NCBI GenBank assembly: GCA_017431185.1
Contig: JAFRLP010000227.1
Location: forward strand, 1-16,258
Length of the DNA stretch: 16,258 nt
Reading direction: 5' to 3'
DNA from: Victivallales bacterium
Lineage (GTDB): Bacteria > Verrucomicrobiota > Lentisphaeria > Oligosphaerales > Oligosphaeraceae
This document shows, in pieces, positions 6,607 through 14,925 of the stretch. Position 1 is the first letter of the stretch. Every line of letters begins with the position of its first letter. Below the pieces are notes generated by a model, which searched no databases, was not told where the DNA came from, and was given only the letters and a program-made list of their open reading frames with translations. The position numbers were made by a program, and so were the translations under genes.

Positions 6607-9600
6607 ATGCATGGTGGTAAGCAAAAGATAATCCTTCTGCTCCTGTTGCTGGCGTTGGCGGTCGGGAGGCTCGGTCTCCCCGCAAGGCGGTGGGAACAGG
6701 TGACGGCTGCGCCGACTGTGGATGCCAGACCAGGCAGGCGTGCTGGTTCCGTGCCTGCTTCCGTGACGGAAAAAGTCACTGCAAGTGCGTTGCCTGGGCG
6801 TGAGGCAATCGAATTGCTCTCCGCCACTCCGCAGGAGACGAGAGTGCGGTTCACTCTGGGGGAGTGGTCATTGCAGGAGGTGTCTTGCGCTGGCCGGCAG
6901 TGGAGCAGGGTTGAGGCCCCGCAGTTGGTGCCTCTGGAGCAGGCAGGGTGTCCAGCGGTGCCTGTCGGTGGCTGTGAACTGCTGGTGGCTGACGATTCCA
7001 GGCTGGTGATTGAGTCCGTGTCGGAGCAGGAGGTGGTCTGTCCGCCACCGCTGCCCGCCACGGCCCCCGTGTTGTATGGGGAGGAGCCAGGCCCGGTCAC
7101 TGAGGGAGAGGTCTATGGGAAAAAGGCGCGCTGGCCTGCCGATGTGGCAAAATTGACGGACGAATATCATTTTCGCCAGGCGCACGGGCGTGGGCTGGTC
7201 ATCCAACCGTTCCGTTATGATTTCGCGCGGGGGAGGCTTCTGGTCGCGAAAAGCGTGACTTTGGCCGTGCGTTCCGACGGGGCGACTGCGGAGGACTATG
7301 CGGGGACGGCGAGCGAATGGAATCTCAGAGTGCTTCAACGGCAGCGTTTCCTCAATTCCGCCCTTCTGCGAAGCGTCGAGCCCCTGGCCCCGGCAACTCT
7401 ACTGGTCATTGCGCCAGATGAGTGGGCGGAGGCTACCGCCGATTTCTGTGTCTGGAAGAGGCGTCTGGGCTACGCTGTGAACCTGGCGACCTATCCAGGC
7501 GACACTGGGGAAGGGGCGGAGCAGGTCGCCTCCTACGTGAAGGGCATCTACCAGGACGGGGGGCTCACGCACCTGGTTTTGTGTGGAGACGCGGCGGATG
7601 TGCCGCCCGCGCACCTCAGCGAAAAGCCAGCGGCTGCGACCCAGATTGACGTCGCCCCCACCAGCGACTCCATATATGGACTGGTGGATGGCGAGGACTA
7701 TGTGCAGGACATCTTCGTCTCGCGCGTGCCAGCCGCCAGTTCCGCCCAGTTGTCGAAGGTGTTGGGAAAACTCATTGCCTACGAGTCGGAGCCGCCGGAC
7801 GACGACACCTGGCGCGCGCGTGGAATTTTCCTGGCGTCGAATCAGCAGGCGCTGAACCCGCCATACCAGGGGCGTCACGACTACGATATCATGGATGAGG
7901 TCCGGACGCAATTGGTGGAGGCCGGAATATGCGATGAATCCAGTCCGGCCATCTATGGGAAGAATTTGACTGACACGCAGTTCAAGGCGCAATTGGCAGA
8001 CTCCTTGAACGCGGGGGCCGCCTCCATGCTCTACCTGGGCCACGGCAAGAGCACACGCATCAGCACCGGCAACTTTTTGAACACGGATGCGGCGAACCTG
8101 GCCAACGGTAACCGGTTGCCCTACCTGTTTCTGCCTGTCTGCGGCAACGGCAATTTTGCCTATCCGGCGGAGGACTGCATTGCGGAGGCTTTTTTCCACT
8201 CCGCTGAAACGGACGGGGAGTCGCATGGCGCGGTGGCTGTGCTCGCCTCCACCAGCGACACCTATTGGAATCCGCCCATTTACAGCACCCATGTCTTTGC
8301 GGATGACCTTTGTGCCGCTCGCCAGGCCTCGCGCCTGACCTGCTTTGGCGGCTACGCGCACCATGCCGTGCAGGAGGGGGCCACCTTCTCCGAAACCACC
8401 AGTCCAGGCAATTCGGGAGGCCACGCTGGCTCGGAGTATGCCCGCTATTACGTCCAGCAAATGACCTTGTTCGGGGATTGCTCCGGACTGGCGCGACTGG
8501 CTCCTTTGCATGAATTGGCGGTCGCCTTGGCAAAGGTGGGCAATTCTCTGACTGTCAGCGCATATTGGCCGAACGGGGCTGCGGTCCCAGGAGCCCTGGT
8601 CAGCCTGCTGGATGCCTCGGATACCCCCCTGACCTCCGCTGTGACTGACGAGGCCGGTGTTGCCGCAATCCATTTGGACGTGCCGAAAGGCCAATTCACT
8701 CTCCTGGTGAACGACGCCCTCGCCTGGCCAGTCCGCATGACCGTGGAATTGGACAATTCGTATGACCTCGATTTGGGGACCTTGCGGCGTGGCGATGAAG
8801 TCTCCCTGCTGGCTGTCCCTGATGTTGAGGGCGACCTTCAGGTGTCCTCGGTCACGGGGAGTCTGCCTCCGGGTCTGGCGCTGTCGCAGGATGGACGGCT
8901 CACTGGGACCCCCGAGACCCTGGGCCTCTTTTCCTTCCAGGTGAAGTTCTCGTTGAATGGCATGGCGGGCTTTACCGCCTTCTGCTCCATAGAGGTGCTT
9001 TCTCCCGCTGATGCTGATGGGGATGCCGTGGTCTCGCATCAGGAAATCCTCGCCTGGATTGAGCAGTGGGCTGCCGATTCGGGGGAAGAGAGCGCTCTGG
9101 CGAAGATGGTGGCGGACTGGGTGGACACTGGCAGCCAGCCCAGTCGGGCGGAACCGTCTGACGTGTTGGAGGTCGCCGGAGTCGCCTCCCGTGTTGCACC
9201 CACCCATGAGGCGGTGGTCGCGGTTTCCGGTGAGGCGGACATTGCCGCTTTGGAGTCGTGCGGTGCGGAGATTGTGGCTGCCTGGGAGGGTTTTGCGCGG
9301 ATTCGGGGGAGTGCCGGGACCTTTGCCGTTCTGGCAGATGGCGGTTGGACTTTGGGGCAAGTCCAGGAAATTCCATCGGGCCAGCAGGCACGTGGTGGAA
9401 TCTATTTTGCACCTGATGAACTCAATGTCCAGCTTCAGTTGCTCGCCCTCAACCATTCGGATGTGGCGCGTCTCGCCTATCTTGGCACCACCGGCGGCGG
9501 GCGTGAAATGCTCGCCATTCGCCTTTCGGCCTTGCCGGAGGACACCGAGGCCCCGGAACTGCTGGTCGCGGCCTCCATTCATGGTGATGAACGGCCTGCG

Positions 9601-11214
9601 ATGATGCTGGCCTGGCGTCTTGCCAGGGAGCTGGCCGAGAATGCAGACACCGATGAACAGGTGAGAAAACTGCTGGACAGCGCCGTTGTCTGGATTGTGC
9701 CAGTCTGCAATCCTGATGGCGTGGCGAAAGTCTCCCGCTACAATGGCAATGGCGTGGATTTGAACCGCAATTTCCCCGACGGGGTGGAACTCGACGTCGG
9801 CTGTTTCCAGGAGGCTGCCCCCATGCACTTCGCGGACACCAATTCCAATGGACATGCCAGGCAGGCAGAGACCCTTTCGCTGATGCGCTGGTGCGCAATG
9901 CGCCGCTTTGCCGCCGCACTTCACCTGCATACGGGTGACACGCTGGTCTGCTTCCCGTATGGCAATTATGCTTCGGGCAGCATGAGCACTCCCGACAATC
10001 TCCATTTTCAGAGTCTGTCCAAGACGTATGCGGAGGCCAGCGGCTATATCAAGACGGTTCAGGTTGCGGCGCAGCATTACAAGGCCGTTGGGGAGTTTGC
10101 GGATTGGATGTACCGTTGTCTGGGAACACTGGCCATCACTGTCGAGTTGACTGGCAACCACGGTGCAGGCAAAGAGGTTTCCAATAAGGCGGAACTGGAG
10201 TCGCTGTGGGACTCCAACCGACCTGCCATACTCACCTGGGCCACCGCCGCTTGCGCAGGGGTGGACGTTCATGTGCGTGTCGCGGAGACAGGAGAGCCGA
10301 TTCAGGGGGCCAGAGTGCAGGTGCAGTCAAGCCACCCCGTTTTCACGGATGCAAGGGGCTTTGCCCATAAGACGCTTATGCCAGGGTTCTGGCCAACCAT
10401 CACGGTCAGCGCCGAGGGCTTTGCCGACGCCTCTGTCCAGAATATCACCGTCTCCGCAGGTGAAACGGTGGGGCTTGAGATTGCGTTGCACACGGTTGGA
10501 ACGGGACTGGCCATGGATTTTGACGAACCCCGCTATCTGCCTCTGCAGGGCAATGCGTTGTCGCTTCAGCCACGGCCAGACAGCGCCGTCGCAATGATTC
10601 TCAATCTGGCCATTCCGTCGGGATGGAGCGTGAAGGGCCTGGAGGGCTATGCCTCACGCCTGGAGGCGGATGGCAGCCGTTCTGTCCTGAAACTGGCCGG
10701 TGGCGGTGAACTTGACGCCAGCCAAGTCCTGACGGTGACCCCTGACAATTCTCCCTTGGCCGACCATGTCGTGAGCGCCCAGTGCTTCACCAGTTCCAGC
10801 AGTGTGACACTCGCCCGGCACTGGCTGACCGCCGAGCCGCGCCGTTTCGCTTCCACTCTGCCGGCGGGCGGGGGACTGTGGGGGACCACCGTGGGGACAC
10901 TGGCCAGCGAACTGCCCGAGGAAACGCAGGTGATGGCGTGGCGGGACGGCTGTTGGCGGCAGACCTCTGAACTGCGTCCTGGGCACGCCTATTGGGTGAG
11001 CGCTTCCCATGCGGTCTCCGTCACCATTGATGGATGGTCAGTCGATACGCTGTGGAAACTTCGTCCAGGCTGGAATCCGCGATGCGTGTTCTGGCCGATG
11101 ATGGCCAGTTCAATGGGGACGCCCGTGTTCTGGCTGGATGCGGCCACTGCCACCTATGTCCAGCCCAAGACCCTCTCCAGCGGTCAGGCGGTCTGGGTTT
11201 TTGCCCGTGAATAG
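6607..11214 (+). CDS. Secreted double protease: gingipain-type C25 cysteine peptidase fused to M14 zinc carboxypeptidase
   Basis: 1535 residues. A signal-peptide-like start (KQKIILLLLLLALAV) is followed by a gingipain-type prodomain (about 70-230) and a C25 catalytic domain (about 260-640). The C25 dyad is His479 in YLGHGK and Cys512 in LPVCGNGNF, 33 apart as in RgpB (His211/Cys244). Next come a beta domain, a putative Ig module (about 750-798, LPPGLALSQDGRLTGTP), and a calcium loop DADGDAVVSHQE (802-813, EF-hand/dockerin-like). The M14 domain (about 920-1215) has zinc ligands H992 and E995 (HGDE) and H1108 (LHTGD), substrate-binding N1053-R1054 in GVDLNRNFPD, and catalytic E1180 (TVELTGN). 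A transthyretin-like domain (about 1219-1296) and a C-terminal two-unit repeat ending SSGQAVWVFARE follow. M14 plus transthyretin is the CPE/CPN/CPD layout. I see no T9SS C-terminal signal. The ATG at 6607 best fits the signal peptide; in-frame ATGs at 6556 and 6565 are alternatives, and all have weak Shine-Dalgarno sites. Confidence 0.88.
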   Translation: MHGGKQKIILLLLLLALAVGRLGLPARRWEQVTAAPTVDARPGRRAGSVPASVTEKVTASALPGREAIELLSATPQETRVRFTLGEWSLQEVSCAGRQWSRVEAPQLVPLEQAGCPAVPVGGCELLVADDSRLVIESVSEQEVVCPPPLPATAPVLYGEEPGPVTEGEVYGKKARWPADVAKLTDEYHFRQAHGRGLVIQPFRYDFARGRLLVAKSVTLAVRSDGATAEDYAGTASEWNLRVLQRQRFLNSALLRSVEPLAPATLLVIAPDEWAEATADFCVWKRRLGYAVNLATYPGDTGEGAEQVASYVKGIYQDGGLTHLVLCGDAADVPPAHLSEKPAAATQIDVAPTSDSIYGLVDGEDYVQDIFVSRVPAASSAQLSKVLGKLIAYESEPPDDDTWRARGIFLASNQQALNPPYQGRHDYDIMDEVRTQLVEAGICDESSPAIYGKNLTDTQFKAQLADSLNAGAASMLYLGHGKSTRISTGNFLNTDAANLANGNRLPYLFLPVCGNGNFAYPAEDCIAEAFFHSAETDGESHGAVAVLASTSDTYWNPPIYSTHVFADDLCAARQASRLTCFGGYAHHAVQEGATFSETTSPGNSGGHAGSEYARYYVQQMTLFGDCSGLARLAPLHELAVALAKVGNSLTVSAYWPNGAAVPGALVSLLDASDTPLTSAVTDEAGVAAIHLDVPKGQFTLLVNDALAWPVRMTVELDNSYDLDLGTLRRGDEVSLLAVPDVEGDLQVSSVTGSLPPGLALSQDGRLTGTPETLGLFSFQVKFSLNGMAGFTAFCSIEVLSPADADGDAVVSHQEILAWIEQWAADSGEESALAKMVADWVDTGSQPSRAEPSDVLEVAGVASRVAPTHEAVVAVSGEADIAALESCGAEIVAAWEGFARIRGSAGTFAVLADGGWTLGQVQEIPSGQQARGGIYFAPDELNVQLQLLALNHSDVARLAYLGTTGGGREMLAIRLSALPEDTEAPELLVAASIHGDERPAMMLAWRLARELAENADTDEQVRKLLDSAVVWIVPVCNPDGVAKVSRYNGNGVDLNRNFPDGVELDVGCFQEAAPMHFADTNSNGHARQAETLSLMRWCAMRRFAAALHLHTGDTLVCFPYGNYASGSMSTPDNLHFQSLSKTYAEASGYIKTVQVAAQHYKAVGEFADWMYRCLGTLAITVELTGNHGAGKEVSNKAELESLWDSNRPAILTWATAACAGVDVHVRVAETGEPIQGARVQVQSSHPVFTDARGFAHKTLMPGFWPTITVSAEGFADASVQNITVSAGETVGLEIALHTVGTGLAMDFDEPRYLPLQGNALSLQPRPDSAVAMILNLAIPSGWSVKGLEGYASRLEADGSRSVLKLAGGGELDASQVLTVTPDNSPLADHVVSAQCFTSSSSVTLARHWLTAEPRRFASTLPAGGGLWGTTVGTLASELPEETQVMAWRDGCWRQTSELRPGHAYWVSASHAVSVTIDGWSVDTLWKLRPGWNPRCVFWPMMASSMGTPVFWLDAATATYVQPKTLSSGQAVWVFARE

Positions 11215-11261
11215 CGGAAAGTTGTCCATCGAAACTCCATACAAATTCCAATTCCACTTCC

Positions 11262-13688
11262 ATGTCCTCCTGCACTGCACAATGGATTGCGCCGAAAGGC
11301 CATTCTCATAAGCGGAACTGCCATTTTCACGCCAGCCGCGAATTCGAGTTGTCCGAGATTCCGGATGACCTTGAACTTCAGATTGCCTGCGAGAGTTATT
11401 ACCTGCTGCGGGTGAATGGCATTGAACTTGGCCGCGGACCGGCGCGTTCCTCCCTCAAACTCTATTATTACGACACCTACCTGCTGGCGCCGTCTGTTCA
11501 TCCTGGCGTCAATCGCGTGGAGATTGAGGTGCTGTGCATGAATGTCCCCACGGGACGGAATGTGCCGCCGGAGGCCGCCTTATGGGTGCGCTGCGGCAAC
11601 CTCTTTGCCAGCGACGGGAACTGGCGCTGCCAGGTGGCGGAACGCGAATGGAAGGAGGACGCACCCTTCTACAACATGCAGCAGGGGCTGTGCGAATGGC
11701 GTGATTTGCGGTTTGCCGATGAAATGACCACCCTGCCGACGGTCGTCCTGCCCGCAACGTCCCCCATTCACCGGCGTGAGTTGCGTCCCAGCGGCATTCC
11801 CCTGCCGGTTGAGACACGCCATCTGCCGTTGGACATCATCTTTCCTGCCTGGACAGGCCAGATTGATTTGACCGACCCCAGAATCGCCGTGCTTGGCGAC
11901 CTGGATGAGCACCTCCCCGTTCCCGAGGGCACGGCCATGCTGCTGCACAGCCTGGCCTTTGGCGGTTGCCACTCCGTCTCCCTGCCGCAACCGCCGGAGA
12001 ACGGCGGATTCACCTGCATTGTGCATTTCGGGCGTCTGGTGTCAGGTCGTCTGGAGGTCGAACTCACAGCCAGCGAAGGAACCGTTGTGGACATTGCGCA
12101 CGAGGAGACCATCCGTCCGGACGGACACCTGCGCAGTGACCATACCGCCACCAACCCCACCTACAACCTCTCTGACCGTTACATCCTGAGAAATGGCCGT
12201 CAGACCATCGGCAACTATCTGGTGGACAGGGGCTTCCGCATGGTGCGCCTGACCTTCCGCAACTTCACGGGGCCAGTCACCCTGCACCGCATCGAGGGCA
12301 TTGACCGACGTTATCCCATGAGCCAGAAGGGACGCTTCTTCTCCAGCGACTACCAGCTCAACCGACTGTGGGAGACCGCCTTCGAGACCATCTCCGCCTG
12401 CACCACCGATGTGTTCACCGACTGTCCTTGGCGTGAAAGGCTTTTCTTCACCAACGATTTTGTCGTCGAGTGCCGCAGCGCGTTGCAGTTGACTGGCGAT
12501 TACACGCTTCTGCATCATGCCTTCGACCTTATCTTCTCCGAAATGGATGAGCGTGGAGTCTTTCCCTGCGTCATTCCCTCGCATAACGCGATGGGGGTAT
12601 ATCATGGCTTTGGCAAGGGCTTTGGCTGGATTCTCTCCTGCAATCTGACCTTCCCTCTCTCCGTCTTGGAATACTGCCTCTATAGCGGGGATGTCGCGTC
12701 TTTGCGTGAATGGTATCCGCGCATCGCCGCAATGATGGATACCTTCCGCAGTTTCAAGACCGAGCGCGGAGTCATTGACGTGCGGGGCGACTATCAGGGC
12801 GACACCACCTTCTTCGACTGGTCTTTCGAACTCAACGGCAAGCAGATTCCATCCGCTGGCAGCGCACTGATGAACTCTCTCTATATCATCGCGTTGCAGG
12901 CCATGGAGCAACTCAGGGCGCTTGCGGGACGTCAGGACGACCCGTCGCTGACGCCGGAAATCGAGGAGATGCGCAGGGCGACTATCCGAGAGTTTTACCG
13001 GCAGGACGAAAAGACTCTCCTTGACGCCCTGAACCCGATGGTTGACCTGGAACTGCTTCGCCAACTCGGCGTGCCTTTGACCCATGACGGCGATTTCCGC
13101 ACCAGCAAAATCACCAATGCGCTGGCCCTTCTGGCTGGGCTGGATTCGGCAGACCCATCCACCGGGACGGTCTTCATGCAGGCATTGCAGGATGACCATT
13201 GCATCCCCCCTGAACTCTTCTACGGCTCCTTTGTCCAACTGGCGTGGAAGGGGCGCGGACAATTCCAGCAGGCGCTGGACTATATTCGGAGGTACTGGGG
13301 GCCGATGCTGGATTCCGGCACGCCGACGCTATGGGAAAACGGCGTCCATTCCGCTGGCAAGGCGGGGTTTGGCGGGTCGGCCAGCCTATGCCATGGCTTC
13401 AGCACCTCGCCCGTGGATTTTCTGCAGACCACTCTCCTGGGCATCGCTCCGCTTCAGCCTGGTTTCCGCACATTCCGATTTGCACCTGTGCCATGTGGAC
13501 TGCGTTTCGCGCATGGTGAGGTCCCGACCCCGCATGGCGCCATTCGGGTGGCGTGGAAGGTGACCCCGGAGGGGCGGTTCTCCGCCGACCTCTTCGTCCC
13601 CGAGGAATGCCAGGCCGAGGCTCCCGATGGTGTCCTCTCGCCTGGAAATCACCATCTGGAGTGGGTGGAGTCCCCCGACAACCGTTGA
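11262..13688 (+). CDS. GH78-type alpha-L-rhamnosidase-like glycoside hydrolase
   Basis: 808 residues with the layout of bacterial GH78 rhamnosidases: N-terminal beta-sandwich domains (about 1-350), an (alpha/alpha)6 barrel (about 360-730) and a C-terminal beta domain. Motif DCPWRERLFFTND starts at D387; E392 is the likely general acid. The second motif LWENGVH has E692 as likely general base, followed by SLCHGFSTSPVDFL (H711) in place of the usual SLCHGWSAGP. Family members remove terminal alpha-L-rhamnose from pectic rhamnogalacturonan, flavonoid glycosides or bacterial polysaccharides. The first motif is one residue shorter than the classic DCPQRDER, so the substrate could differ. There is no signal peptide, so it should act in the cytoplasm on imported oligosaccharides. 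It starts 47 bp after the protease stop with no clear Shine-Dalgarno or promoter, so read-through is possible. Confidence 0.82.
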   Translation: MSSCTAQWIAPKGHSHKRNCHFHASREFELSEIPDDLELQIACESYYLLRVNGIELGRGPARSSLKLYYYDTYLLAPSVHPGVNRVEIEVLCMNVPTGRNVPPEAALWVRCGNLFASDGNWRCQVAEREWKEDAPFYNMQQGLCEWRDLRFADEMTTLPTVVLPATSPIHRRELRPSGIPLPVETRHLPLDIIFPAWTGQIDLTDPRIAVLGDLDEHLPVPEGTAMLLHSLAFGGCHSVSLPQPPENGGFTCIVHFGRLVSGRLEVELTASEGTVVDIAHEETIRPDGHLRSDHTATNPTYNLSDRYILRNGRQTIGNYLVDRGFRMVRLTFRNFTGPVTLHRIEGIDRRYPMSQKGRFFSSDYQLNRLWETAFETISACTTDVFTDCPWRERLFFTNDFVVECRSALQLTGDYTLLHHAFDLIFSEMDERGVFPCVIPSHNAMGVYHGFGKGFGWILSCNLTFPLSVLEYCLYSGDVASLREWYPRIAAMMDTFRSFKTERGVIDVRGDYQGDTTFFDWSFELNGKQIPSAGSALMNSLYIIALQAMEQLRALAGRQDDPSLTPEIEEMRRATIREFYRQDEKTLLDALNPMVDLELLRQLGVPLTHDGDFRTSKITNALALLAGLDSADPSTGTVFMQALQDDHCIPPELFYGSFVQLAWKGRGQFQQALDYIRRYWGPMLDSGTPTLWENGVHSAGKAGFGGSASLCHGFSTSPVDFLQTTLLGIAPLQPGFRTFRFAPVPCGLRFAHGEVPTPHGAIRVAWKVTPEGRFSADLFVPEECQAEAPDGVLSPGNHHLEWVESPDNR

Positions 13689-13780
13689 GCAAATCCGGGA
13701 CTCGGAATGGCTTTTTATGTAAAAATCAACGGAATTCGGCAATTTTTTTGGGTGATAATGCGTTATTTGTATGTTTTGCT

Positions 13781-13809
13781 GTGGAAAAATCAAAAAGGTG
13801 TGCTATTGT
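13781..13809 (+). promoter_or_regulatory. Possible promoter of the ABC exporter operon
   Basis: GTGGAA (13781-13786), 17 bases, then TATTGT (13804-13809) preceded by TGC, an extended -10. The match is moderate, but the same GTGGAA with 17-base spacing appears before ribBA. It lies in the 205-bp AT-rich gap 13689-13893, which holds no gene I can support. A start near 13816 would leave a leader of about 78 bases that includes the hairpin at 13847-13872. Confidence 0.3.
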
Positions 13810-13846
13810 AAAAAGGTTTGTTTGATAGCCTCTGCGCCATCGGGGG

Positions 13847-13879
13847 GCGTTCGTTATTCTACGGTAGAACGCATTTTTT
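13847..13879 (+). terminator. Terminator-like hairpin in the leader of the ABC exporter operon
   Basis: GCGTTC (13847-13852) and GAACGC (13867-13872) form a 6-bp stem with a 14-base loop, followed by A and six T (13874-13879). Inside it lies an alternative palindrome TTCTAC-G-GTAGAA (13857-13869). It ends about 14 bases before the ATPase ATG, just ahead of the Shine-Dalgarno. It may terminate read-through from the GH78 gene, act as an attenuator, or the inner palindrome may be an operator. Confidence 0.4.
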
Positions 13880-13893
13880 CGGAGTAAAATTGA

Positions 13894-14850
13894 ATGGAAA
13901 GCGAGGACTGCGCCATAAAGACAGAAGGTTTGACCAAAGTCTATAAGCGTCTATTTCGTGCGGGCACAACGGCTTTGGACGGGGTGACCATTGAAGTCCC
14001 CCGAGGCTCCATCTTCGGTTTCCTTGGCCCCAATGGCGCCGGCAAAACCACCACCATCAAAATGCTGATGGACTTGGTGAAGCCCACCAGCGGACATGCC
14101 TGGGTGCTGGGATGCCCCGCGACTGACGTCAATGTCAAGGAGCGCATCGGTTTTCTTCCCGACAGTCCCGCCTTCAGTCCTCAATTGACTGCCCTGGAAT
14201 TCCTGAACATCTGCGCCAAACTCCTGCGCATCCCGTCCGAGAAGCGCGAGAAAAGGGTGGCGGAGGTGCTGTCGGAGGTGCAGATGGCGGAGCACGCCAA
14301 GGAGAAAATAGGCTCTTTCTCACGGGGCATGATGCAACGAATCGGCGTCGCCCAGGCCATCCTCAATAACCCCGATTTGCTGATTCTGGATGAACCGCTG
14401 CTCGGATTGGACCCCTTTGGCCGCCAGCAGTTCAAGCAGATCATCCTGGCTCAGCAGAAGCACGGCACCAGTGTGTTCTTCAGCAGCCATATCCTGTCGG
14501 ATGTGGAGGAGATTTGCGACCGGATCGCCATTCTGAACAAGGGGCACCTGCTGTGTACCGGCACCTTGGAGAAACTGCTGCACTCCGCCGGAGCCAGTGT
14601 CGTCATCAATCCGGGGCACGACGACCTCTTCCTTTCGCTGGCAGCACAGGCGGACTCCTTCCAGAAATCCGACGACGGGGCGCGCGTCTTGCAGTTCAAC
14701 GCATTTGACCAGTTGCGCCCGCAAGTCGAGAAAATGTGCGCCGAACATCCTGACTCCATGCGAATCGAGGCGGGACGGGAGCATCTGGAGTCCTTCTTCT
14801 TCCGCACTCTTGAAACTCATAATCAGAATCTGGCGGGCGAGTCAAAATAG
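13894..14850 (+). CDS. ABC transporter ATP-binding protein (ABC-2 exporter type)
   Basis: 318-residue ATPase that would drive the permease encoded next. Walker A is GPNGAGKT (45-52), the signature is FSRGMMQR (142-149) in place of the classic LSGGQ, Walker B is LLILDEP (162-168), the D-loop is GLDP (171-174), and the H-loop is His199 in SSHIL. The FSRGM signature and the IGFLPDSP stretch in the Q-loop region, plus about 90 extra C-terminal residues, are typical of CcmA/YhaQ/GldA-type ATPases. GGAG lies 9 bases before the ATG. The gene is followed by 75 bp and then the permease. The transported substrate cannot be inferred. Confidence 0.93.
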   Translation: MESEDCAIKTEGLTKVYKRLFRAGTTALDGVTIEVPRGSIFGFLGPNGAGKTTTIKMLMDLVKPTSGHAWVLGCPATDVNVKERIGFLPDSPAFSPQLTALEFLNICAKLLRIPSEKREKRVAEVLSEVQMAEHAKEKIGSFSRGMMQRIGVAQAILNNPDLLILDEPLLGLDPFGRQQFKQIILAQQKHGTSVFFSSHILSDVEEICDRIAILNKGHLLCTGTLEKLLHSAGASVVINPGHDDLFLSLAAQADSFQKSDDGARVLQFNAFDQLRPQVEKMCAEHPDSMRIEAGREHLESFFFRTLETHNQNLAGESK

Positions 14851-14867
14851 TTACCCAAGGCCCGCCA
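14831..14867 (+). other. GC-rich inverted repeat across the ATPase stop codon
   Basis: TGGCGGGC (14831-14838) and GCCCGCCA (14860-14867) form a perfect 8-bp, almost all G-C stem with a 21-base loop that contains the stop codon. Eight T residues follow 16 bases later (14884-14891), too far for a standard intrinsic terminator. It may protect the upstream mRNA or tune the ATPase-to-permease ratio. Confidence 0.4.
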
Positions 14868-14925
14868 TCGCGCCTCCAATCAGTTTTTTTTCAACCATCA
14901 TCATTAAAAAAGGAGTTCTTGAAAA

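Noticed and set aside
6471..7100. Upstream extension of the kinase reading frame
   Set aside because: It is antisense to the protease prodomain, crosses the AT-rich control region, and shows no kinase-like sequence.
7399..10272. Long minus-strand open frame (957 codons) opposite the protease gene
   Set aside because: Its translation shows no domain, is rich in G, R, Q and H as expected for a codon shadow, and the plus strand encodes clear C25 and M14 motifs throughout.
13689..13725. Intrinsic terminator after the GH78 gene
   Set aside because: TCCG-GGACT-CGGA gives only a 4-bp stem, and the five T residues lie several bases beyond it; too weak to call.
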